Positions 1 through 4,237 of a stretch of 8,749 bases of DNA are shown one piece after another. The stretch's first letter is position 1. Every line of letters begins with the position of its first letter. Both the position numbers and the translations under genes were made by a program. The notes under the pieces were generated by a model. It saw only the letters and a program-made list of their open reading frames with translations. It searched no databases and was not told the DNA's origin. Source of the DNA: Parcubacteria group bacterium (lineage in GTDB: Bacteria; Patescibacteriota; Minisyncoccia; Phycocordibacterales; UBA12088); contig JAKFXP010000102.1 of assembly GCA_021731325.1 (NCBI GenBank), positions 1-8,749 on the forward strand, written 5' to 3'.

Positions 1-1
1 C

Positions 2-316
2 CTCTTTACCTATTTCTATACCGCAGTTACCTTTGACCCACAGTCAGTGGCGACGAACCTTCAGAAGTCAGGTGCCTTTATTCCTGGCGTTCGTCCGGGT
101 GGTGCAACGGCAGAATACCTTGGCCATATTATTACCCGCATTACCTTTGTGGGAGCATTTTTCCTCGGTATTATTGCCGTGTTGCCTATCATCGTACAGG
201 GTATTACCGGCGTGAGTGCATTTGCGATTGGAGGTACCGCACTCCTTATTGTGGTCTCCGTAGTGCTCGATCTCGTGCGTAAGGCAGATGCACAGGTGTC
301 CATTCGAGAATACTAG
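2..316 (+). CDS. secY: Protein translocase subunit SecY, C-terminal part (5' end outside window)
   Basis: Central channel subunit of the Sec translocon in the cytoplasmic membrane, which exports unfolded preproteins and inserts membrane proteins. Only the last 104 residues are present. The frame is open from the left edge and ends at TAG 314-316. Visible are the end of a transmembrane helix (LFTYFYTAVTF), the conserved cytosolic C5 loop with KSGAFIPGVRPG, which in studied SecY contacts SecA and the ribosome, then two hydrophobic helices (around ITFVGAFFLGIIAVLP and FAIGGTALLIVVSVVLD) and a short charged tail ending in IREY. The order matches TM8-C5-TM9-TM10 of SecY. secY upstream of adk and map is the classic end of the spc ribosomal-protein operon. 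The C-tail is short, with no extension. Family assignment is secure. Confidence 0.96.
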   Translation, partial: LFTYFYTAVTFDPQSVATNLQKSGAFIPGVRPGGATAEYLGHIITRITFVGAFFLGIIAVLPIIVQGITGVSAFAIGGTALLIVVSVVLDLVRKADAQVSIREY

Positions 317-446
317 CCAGAACATCCAGATTCGGGCTATTTCATCGTTACCTTCGGTCGTCGGTACCTTCACCGTATGCTCGATACGGCTCAGGCACAC
401 TTCTCCCTCGGTGCCTCGAACTAGCCTCAAATCTGAATGTTCTGTA
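317..446. repeat. Structured intergenic element A: long imperfect inverted repeat with inner hairpins
   Basis: Fills most of the secY-adk gap and begins directly after the secY stop. The outer arms 318-339 and 422-444 pair over 20 of 22 positions, with two C.A mismatches and one bulged T at 427. Inside are two perfect hairpins: CCGTAT 373-378 with ATACGG 384-389 (loop GCTCG), and AGGCAC 393-398 with GTGCCT 411-416 (loop of 12). There is no T-run after the 3' arm, so it is not a standard intrinsic terminator. It could act in mRNA as a processing or stability structure, or be a REP/MITE-like dispersed element. The layout resembles the element at 1941-2072. No protein coding is evident. Confidence 0.6.
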
Positions 447-547
447 TAACGAGGTGCGGGAGGATGTATACGGGTATCACAGTATACATTGTTCCGTATA
501 CGAATCCCGTACCCCGCATACACACAGGTGCATTTCATACCCCCGTG

Positions 548-556
548 TGGTACAGT
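548..556 (+). promoter_or_regulatory. Extended -10 box in front of adk
   Basis: TGG-TACAGT, with the hexamer at 551-556, matches the extended -10 form TGN-TATAAT at four of six hexamer positions. The predicted transcript start is at about 563, one base before the chosen adk ATG, giving a leaderless or nearly leaderless mRNA. The same TGTGGTA core stands before infC. No convincing -35 box is seen. Confidence 0.5.
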
Positions 557-563
557 AGCCCGT

Positions 564-1157
564 ATGGAATTACAAACAGTTGTACTTATTGGGCCATCGG
601 GATGCGGCAAAGGCACGCAGGCAAAACTCCTTAAGGAGTATATCGAAACACACGATACCGAACACCCGACGCATTATTTTCAAACGGGTGAAAAGTTCCG
701 TGAGTTTATGGAGGGTGACAAACACACCCATCGCAAGATAAAAGAAGTACTCTCAAACGGGGGTCTTGCTCCCGGATTTTTACCCATCTGGATGTGGGGG
801 TCACTTTTTATTGAGGGGTTAACAGGAGACGACCATATTATTACGGACGGCTTCCCGCGTCGGGCAGAGGAGTCTCCAATCCTCCACACCGCGTTTGAGT
901 TTTATGAGCGAGTCAATCCCAATGTGGTTACGTTTGATATGCCTGACGACCTCATTGTAGAGCGTTTGGTGCATGGACGAAAGCGGTTTGACGATACGGC
1001 AGAAAAGGTTGCTGAACGACTCGCGTGGTTTCGTCGTGATGTATCACTGGCGATACGCTTTTTTGAAGAGCATCCGTATTACAAGGTACACCATATCGAT
1101 GGCACGCGGACGGTTGACGAGGTACACCAGACTATTCTGGAGTCGCTTGGTATATAA
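564..1157 (+). CDS. adk: Adenylate kinase, short form
   Basis: Catalyses ATP + AMP = 2 ADP in the cytosol, setting the adenylate energy charge. 197 residues from ATG 564. The P-loop GPSGCGKGTQ is at residues 10-19, a TGEKFREF segment near 41-48 stands where STGDMLR-type AMP-site residues lie, DGFPRR is at 95-100, and the GR(K)RFDDT arginine region is at 138-145. The LID between GR and DD is only a few residues, so this is the short type without the zinc-binding Cys insert. The frame is open upstream to 489, but the extra 25 residues (rich in Pro and aromatic residues) do not resemble Adk, which normally starts a few residues before the P-loop. The -10 box at 551-556 also supports 564. There is no Shine-Dalgarno. 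The gene stops three bases before map, as in the secY-adk-map gene order. Confidence 0.94.
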   Translation: MELQTVVLIGPSGCGKGTQAKLLKEYIETHDTEHPTHYFQTGEKFREFMEGDKHTHRKIKEVLSNGGLAPGFLPIWMWGSLFIEGLTGDDHIITDGFPRRAEESPILHTAFEFYERVNPNVVTFDMPDDLIVERLVHGRKRFDDTAEKVAERLAWFRRDVSLAIRFFEEHPYYKVHHIDGTRTVDEVHQTILESLGI

Positions 1158-1160
1158 GCC

Positions 1161-1928
1161 ATGAAGATTAAGAGTCCAGATGATATAGCAAAACTCATCG
1201 AACTTGGTGTATTACATGCCGAGATTATTACGGCACTCGTTGCCATGGTGCATCCAGGGGTGACTACCGATGCACTCGAAGAGAAGGCGCTCTCCCTGAT
1301 TGCAGAGCGGGGGTGTGAGCCTGCGTTTAAAAATTACCGACCTGGAGGTGCTAGTCGCCCCTTTCCGTGCGCGTTGTGTGTGGCACCTAACGATGTAGTG
1401 GTGCACGGTATCCCCACCGAAATGCACTATGTATTAAAAGAAGGGGACATTATCGGTCTTGATGTGGGTATCAAACGGGATGGACTCGTGATTGATGCGG
1501 GTAAAACGGTACCCTGCGGCAACGTTGATGGTGCGGCAAAGCGGCTCCTGCGGGTCACCGAGGAAGCCCTGATGCGCGGTATAGCAGAAGCGCGAGCCGG
1601 AAATACAATCGGAGATATTGGGAATGCGATTGAGTCGTATGTACGCAAAGAGGGGTACGGGCTCGTACGCGATCTCTGTGGGCACGGAGTGGGGCATGCG
1701 GTGCACGAAGCTCCCCAGGTACCCAATTATGGTGCGCCACATACAGGAGAGAAGCTCGTGGCAGGGATGGTGCTTGCAATCGAGCCGATGGTCAATGAGG
1801 GGAAGGGTGCCGTGGATTTTTTGAGTGATGGATATACGGTAAAGACCCGCGACCATTCACGCAGTGCACATTTTGAGCATAATGTAGTAATTACGGAAGG
1901 GGAGCCGGTAGTGATTACGAAGTGGTAG
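1161..1928 (+). CDS. map: Methionine aminopeptidase, type I
   Basis: Removes the initiator methionine from nascent cytosolic proteins when the second residue is small. 255 residues, the usual type I length, with no type II insertion and no N-terminal zinc-finger extension. All five expected metal ligands are visible: D101 (GLDVG), D112 (IDAG), H175 (CGHGVGH), E208 (AIEPM) and E239 (FEHN). The catalytic histidines are also present: H82 (VVHGIP) and H182 (VHEAPQVPN). ATG 1161 lies three bases after the adk stop with no Shine-Dalgarno, which suggests translational coupling to adk. In many bacteria map is followed by infA, rpmJ and rpsM. Here it is followed by a non-coding structured region and ndk, so the spc-type operon ends or was broken at this point. 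Confidence 0.97.
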   Translation: MKIKSPDDIAKLIELGVLHAEIITALVAMVHPGVTTDALEEKALSLIAERGCEPAFKNYRPGGASRPFPCALCVAPNDVVVHGIPTEMHYVLKEGDIIGLDVGIKRDGLVIDAGKTVPCGNVDGAAKRLLRVTEEALMRGIAEARAGNTIGDIGNAIESYVRKEGYGLVRDLCGHGVGHAVHEAPQVPNYGAPHTGEKLVAGMVLAIEPMVNEGKGAVDFLSDGYTVKTRDHSRSAHFEHNVVITEGEPVVITKW

Positions 1929-1940
1929 GGAAGGTGGCAC

Positions 1941-2072
1941 GAAACTCGTTTTCGGCACAAGCTTTTATGAAGGCTCGCGTTCTCGTCTTGCGAGACGAGC
2001 CGCTCTTCTCGCCCTCCTTGATCAGTCGGGCTGCGAAAGGCCTTCACAAAAGCTGTACCTTCGACGAGTTTC
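1941..2072. repeat. Structured intergenic element B: long imperfect inverted repeat with inner hairpins
   Basis: Lies just after map. The outer arms 1941-1974 and 2040-2072 form a long interrupted stem. Its perfect segments are GAAACTCGT 1941-1949 with ACGAGTTTC 2064-2072, and a second block around AGCTTTT.TGAAGGC 1960-1974 with its complement 2040-2054, broken by mismatches and a bulge. Inside are a perfect 7-bp hairpin, CTCGTCT 1982-1988 with AGACGAG 1993-1999 (loop TGCG), then a pyrimidine tract CTTCTCGCCCTC and a GCCC/GGGC pairing (2011-2014 with 2028-2031). No T-run follows. The architecture mirrors the element at 317-446, although the arm sequences differ. Confidence 0.6.
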
Positions 2073-2099
2073 ATAATCGCGAGGGTTAGGTACGAGAAA

Positions 2100-2125
2100 G
2101 CCTTGCAAACATTTGTTTGCAAGGC
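2100..2125. other. Perfect 11-bp stem-loop after element B
   Basis: GCCTTGCAAAC 2100-2110 pairs perfectly with GTTTGCAAGGC 2115-2125 around an ATTT loop. It has terminator-like geometry but no U-tract on either strand (CTATG follows), so it may be a weak or factor-assisted terminator, an mRNA-stabilising structure at the end of the map transcript, or a protein-binding palindrome. Confidence 0.5.
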
Positions 2126-2260
2126 CTATGTCTTAAGAGAGAATAATTTTCCTTTGTACAAAGAACCTCGTTCATCAACTTATCTCCAAAAATGAAAACT
2201 AGTTTAAATTATAACATTTATATTATGTAAGTCAATACACGGAAAAACACCACCCTCCTG
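2126..2260. other. AT-rich non-coding stretch upstream of ndk
   Basis: No coding signal is seen. The base composition shifts sharply to A+T between about 2185 and 2235 (runs such as TTTAAATTATAACATTTATA), unlike the rest of the window. It holds a perfect 12-base palindrome, CTTTGTACAAAG, at 2152-2163. It could be a curved or UP-element-like region feeding the ndk promoter, or a regulator site. Nothing here identifies a protein that would bind. Confidence 0.4.
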
Positions 2261-2266
2261 TATACT
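2261..2266 (+). promoter_or_regulatory. Putative -10 box of ndk
   Basis: TATACT matches five of six consensus positions, is preceded by CTG, and lies just downstream of the AT-rich stretch. The predicted start is near 2273, giving an untranslated leader of about 45 nt before the ndk ATG. No good -35 box is found at 16-18 bases. A small hairpin, TTGCT/AGCAA, sits within the predicted leader (2284-2298). Confidence 0.45.
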
Positions 2267-2318
2267 TGCCACATTATTGTGCTTTGCTATCCAAGCAATA
2301 TTAAGACATAACTGCATT

Positions 2319-2924
2319 ATGAGTGATTTTCACAAAGAACGAACCCTCGTCATTATCAAGCCCGATGGCGTACAACGCTCTCTCGTAGGCGAAATTATTG
2401 GTCGTTTTGAGCGCGTTGGTCTCAAGATGGTCGCCATGAAATTAATCGTACCTGAGGCAGGGAAGATTGAAGAACACTACACCCTCGACCCAGAATGGAA
2501 GCGAAAAGTGGGCGAAAAGGCTATTGAGTCGTATGTTAAAAAAGGGCAGACTCCTCCTACTTCAGATCCTTTGGTTATTGGCGATACCGTTGTGGATGCG
2601 CTCAAAAAGTACATGACCTCGGGCCCAGCGCTTGTTATGGCGTGGCAGGGCGCTCATGCGGTAGAGCTCATTCGTAAGCTTGTTGGTGGCACAGAGCCTC
2701 GTTCGAGTGATGTGGGTACTATTCGGGGTGACTTTGTGCTTGATTCATATTCGCAGGCAGATGCTGATGGTCGTGCAATTCGGAACCTCATTCACGCATC
2801 TGGCTCAGTCGAAGAGGCAAAGCAAGAGCTGGTGCACTGGTTTAGCGAAAAGGAGCTTATCGACTACCGGTTAGTACAGGAGAGTATTCTGTACGATGTG
2901 AATATCGATGGTATTTTGGAGTAA
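2319..2924 (+). CDS. ndk: Nucleoside diphosphate kinase with internal insertion
   Basis: Transfers the gamma-phosphate of ATP to other (d)NDPs through a phosphohistidine, balancing nucleotide pools in the cytosol. 201 residues against roughly 140-150 for typical bacterial Ndk. Core signatures are ERTLVIIKPDGVQR at 7-20, a Y-TSGP segment at 98-103, TIRGDF at 134-139, and the active-site region NLIHASGS with the catalytic His at 159. The extra length lies mainly after EEHY (about residues 55-95, containing WKRKVGEKAIESY and GQTPPTSDPL), with a smaller expansion between RGDF and the active-site His (140-153) and a C-terminal tail. The frame stays open to TTG 2277, but ATG 2319 puts the KPDG strand at its normal distance from the N-terminus. 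There is no Shine-Dalgarno. The active-site GSDS of most bacterial enzymes is ASGS here. It stands alone between non-coding regions with its own -10 box. Confidence 0.95.
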   Translation: MSDFHKERTLVIIKPDGVQRSLVGEIIGRFERVGLKMVAMKLIVPEAGKIEEHYTLDPEWKRKVGEKAIESYVKKGQTPPTSDPLVIGDTVVDALKKYMTSGPALVMAWQGAHAVELIRKLVGGTEPRSSDVGTIRGDFVLDSYSQADADGRAIRNLIHASGSVEEAKQELVHWFSEKELIDYRLVQESILYDVNIDGILE

Positions 2925-2938
2925 TTTTTAAAAGGTGC

Positions 2939-2970
2939 TTGCACTGCAGATGTGTTGGTGCTACGATAAT
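2939..2970 (+). promoter_or_regulatory. Putative promoter of the structured RNA downstream of ndk
   Basis: TTGCAC 2939-2944, a 17-base spacer, then TACGAT 2962-2967 preceded by TG-C, an extended -10 arrangement. The overlapping hexamer GATAAT 2965-2970 matches the consensus at five of six positions. Predicted starts (2974-2977) fall on the first bases of the RNA's closing stem. Confidence 0.5.
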
Positions 2971-2973
2971 TAG

Positions 2974-3147
2974 TGGGAGCGGAACGTATTGTCCACAAAA
3001 GTTACTGCAGGGAGCCAGTATACGGCCGTTGTGCCGAAGACTCTTACGAGAGTAATCAAAACGACGGAATCACAAGGCACCCACCTAGTATATCTAGGGC
3101 AGTACCGTTTCGCACCCTCATAAAAACCCGCCTTCTGGCGGGTTTTT
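2974..3147 (+). ncRNA. Candidate structured small RNA, about 175 nt, family not recognised
   Basis: No convincing protein is encoded on either strand. The stretch has what a small-RNA gene needs: a promoter-like sequence just upstream, paired ends and a strong terminator. GGG 2975-2977 plus GCGGAACG 2979-2986 pairs with CGTTTCGC 3106-3113 plus CCC 3115-3117 (11 bp, one G.U, one A.A mismatch). Inside, TACTGC 3003-3008 can pair with GCAGTA 3099-3104. CCGTTGT 3026-3032 pairs with ACGACGG 3061-3067 (one U.G) and encloses the hairpin ACTCT-TACG-AGAGT 3040-3053. CCTAG 3084-3088 pairs with CTAGG 3094-3098. Size and paired ends recall 6S RNA, but I see no decisive 6S feature. I found no SRP core (CCGGAAGGAAGCAG-like), RNase P core (GAGGAAAGTCC-like), tmRNA ends or tRNA T-loop. 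An untranslated leader of the next gene is the main alternative. Confidence 0.45.
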
Positions 3148-3158
3148 ATGAGGGTGCG
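3111..3158. terminator. Strong intrinsic terminator within a 22-bp perfect palindrome
   Basis: Arms 3111-3132 and 3137-3158 are perfectly complementary around a TTCT loop. The core is the textbook form AAAAACCCGCC-TTCT-GGCGGGTTTTT (3122-3147), GC-rich stem then T5, and it works on both strands. The stem continues outward for another 11 bp (CGCACCCTCAT and its complement), much longer than termination needs. The outer 5' arm overlaps the 3' half of the closing stem of the candidate RNA at 2974-3147, so the two pairings are mutually exclusive. Confidence 0.85.
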
Positions 3159-3180
3159 TTGCAGGAGGGGAGGGAGGCTC

Positions 3181-3612
3181 ATGTATACTATTACTATGGT
3201 TCCACATTCATCACTTAAGATACTCTTTGTACTTATTTGGGCACTTGCACTCACGCATATGACTGCCGAATATTACCACTTATACTGGGTATATCGATGG
3301 TTCGACATCCCCATGCACTTCTTTGGCGGTATGTGGGTAGGATTGGCCGTGATGTGGTTTTGTTTTCGCTCAGGGTACGTGTGGAAGGAGCAGGCACCGC
3401 CCTTTAGTGTCTGTGCTGCTGCGCTCATCGGTGGTTTTTTGATCGGGTTTGTGTGGGAGTTGTATGAGTATGCCGTGTGGCAATTTGCGGGCAAATGGCT
3501 TCCTGACAATTACCTCCACGATTCGCTGCTCGATCTCGTCATGGATGTCGCTGGCGCACTCACCGCGTATGGGGGGGTAGTCCTTTTTCGAAAAAAATCA
3601 GTCTCCGAATAA
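3181..3612 (+). CDS. Small polytopic membrane protein, possibly YjdF/DUF2238-like
   Basis: Function unknown. 143 residues from ATG 3181. Hydrophobic segments lie at about 12-27, 44-62, 76-97 and 117-136, so three or four transmembrane helices are likely. Acidic and His residues sit in or beside the helices: D42 and H46 (FDIPMHFFGG), E93 and E96 (VWELYEY), and D114, D118 and D122 (HDSLLDLVMDVAGA). This H...E..E...D...D order resembles YjdF/DUF2238-type membrane proteins, but I hold that loosely. The purine run GGAGG at 3169-3173, seven bases before ATG 3181, is the only good Shine-Dalgarno in the window and decides this start. However, a TATACT box at 3184-3189 would give a leaderless mRNA starting at ATG 3196, which encodes five fewer residues. 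The gene ends in the bidirectional terminator shared with rplT. Confidence 0.75.
   Translation: MYTITMVPHSSLKILFVLIWALALTHMTAEYYHLYWVYRWFDIPMHFFGGMWVGLAVMWFCFRSGYVWKEQAPPFSVCAAALIGGFLIGFVWELYEYAVWQFAGKWLPDNYLHDSLLDLVMDVAGALTAYGGVVLFRKKSVSE
3184..3189 (+). promoter_or_regulatory. -10-like box overlapping the start of the membrane-protein gene
   Basis: TATACT, preceded by TG, ends seven bases before ATG 3196. If used, transcription would begin at or next to that ATG. Its spacing matches the adk and infC boxes. It competes with the Shine-Dalgarno-supported start at 3181. A TTGCAG at 3159-3164 is 19 bases upstream, a poor -35 box. Confidence 0.35.
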
Positions 3613-3641
3613 AAAAACACCGATTTTAATCGGTGTTTTTT
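3611..3641. terminator. Bidirectional intrinsic terminator between convergent genes
   Basis: A-run 3611-3617, stem CACCGAT 3618-3624 with ATCGGTG 3629-3635 around TTTA, then T-run 3636-3641. The A- and T-runs extend the pairing. It overlaps the last stop codon of the membrane-protein gene and lies 20 bases beyond the rplT stop, so it serves both the + strand gene and the infC-rpmI-rplT operon. Confidence 0.9.
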
Positions 3642-3661
3642 GTAGTGGTAGGTTGGTTTCT

Positions 3662-4006
3662 TTAGACAACTTCTTTTGCAATGCGTGCAAATGTTTCCGG
3701 GGTGTTTTCGGCCATATCAGCGAGCATTTTGCGGTTGATGACAATGTTCTTGGTCTTGAGAGCGCCAATGAACTTGCTGTACGTCATTCCAAAAGGACGA
3801 ATCGCTGCATTGATGCGAACGTTCCAGAGGGTACGAAAATCACCCTTCTTCTTGCGTCGGTGCTGGAATGCGTCGTTACCGCCATGTGCAAGAACCTCAT
3901 TAGCCTTACGCTCTTTTGAGTGAATATTGCCGCGCATACCCTTGGTTTTCGCAAGGACGTACTTTCGGTGTTTTAGTTTAGTTGTGCCTCTCTTTACTCG
4001 TGCCAT
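3662..4006 (-). CDS. rplT: 50S ribosomal protein L20
   Basis: Early-assembling 50S protein that binds 23S rRNA. 114 residues, near the usual 115-120. It opens MARVKRGTTKLKHRKYVLAKTKG with the basic N-terminal extension, continues with a basic HRRKKKGDFRTLWNVRINAA segment at about 48-67, and has the globular C-terminal part (GMTYSKFIGALK...NRKMLADMA), all typical of L20. It is the last gene of infC-rpmI-rplT, 22 bases after rpmI, with no Shine-Dalgarno before its ATG, and it ends at the shared terminator. In E. coli and Bacillus this operon is autoregulated by L20 binding to leader RNA. I see no such leader here, because the infC transcript appears almost leaderless. Confidence 0.97.
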   Translation of the reverse strand: MARVKRGTTKLKHRKYVLAKTKGMRGNIHSKERKANEVLAHGGNDAFQHRRKKKGDFRTLWNVRINAAIRPFGMTYSKFIGALKTKNIVINRKMLADMAENTPETFARIAKEVV

Positions 4007-4028
4007 GGTAGTGTGTGATTAATAAAAA

Positions 4029-4211
4029 CTATCCATTCAAAAATCGTCCCGTTTTCTTTGCCCCCAATACAAGGGTTGAGCCAGTTCGCTTGCGGGTAAG
4101 TTGCTTACTCCGCTTCTCTCCTGCATTAAAATGGTTACCTCCCGGGTTACGCACCAACAGTTTGCCGGTGGGGCTTACGCGTACTCGTTTTGTGTATGAT
4201 TTGTTTGCCAT
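4029..4211 (-). CDS. rpmI: 50S ribosomal protein L35
   Basis: Small, strongly basic 50S protein. 60 residues, against about 64-66 in many bacteria. It starts MANKSYTKRVRVSPTGKLLVR, matching the K..KR.KVT.TGK pattern of L35, followed by GGNHFNAGEKRSKQLTRKR where the family has its H...K...KR..LR segment. The C-terminus (LVLGAKKTGRFLNG) is less conserved and lacks the usual acidic end. It lies between infC (26 bases) and rplT (22 bases), the standard order, which secures the identity of so short a protein. No Shine-Dalgarno is visible, so translation may be coupled to infC. Confidence 0.93.
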   Translation of the reverse strand: MANKSYTKRVRVSPTGKLLVRNPGGNHFNAGEKRSKQLTRKRTGSTLVLGAKKTGRFLNG

Positions 4212-4237
4212 AGTAGTACTTGATTCGATCTAGTCTT

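Noticed and set aside
317..488. tRNA or known cis-regulatory RNA in the secY-adk gap
   Set aside because: CTCGAAC at 416-421 looks faintly like a T-loop, but no acceptor, D or anticodon arms fit around it. The pairing present is a long hairpin instead.
489..563. N-terminal extension of adk by 25 codons
   Set aside because: Adenylate kinases begin just before the P-loop strand, and the extension would contain the putative promoter at 548-556.
68..616. 182-codon open frame on the minus strand over secY and the secY-adk gap
   Set aside because: Antisense to real SecY coding and across the hairpin element. The residues look like no known family and the composition (many His, Arg, Cys) is typical of a shadow frame.
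2970..3254. Open frames on both strands (94 codons minus, 81 codons plus) over the ndk-downstream gap
   Set aside because: They run through a perfect terminator palindrome and into the membrane-protein gene and resemble no protein. The stretch is better explained as structured RNA plus terminator.
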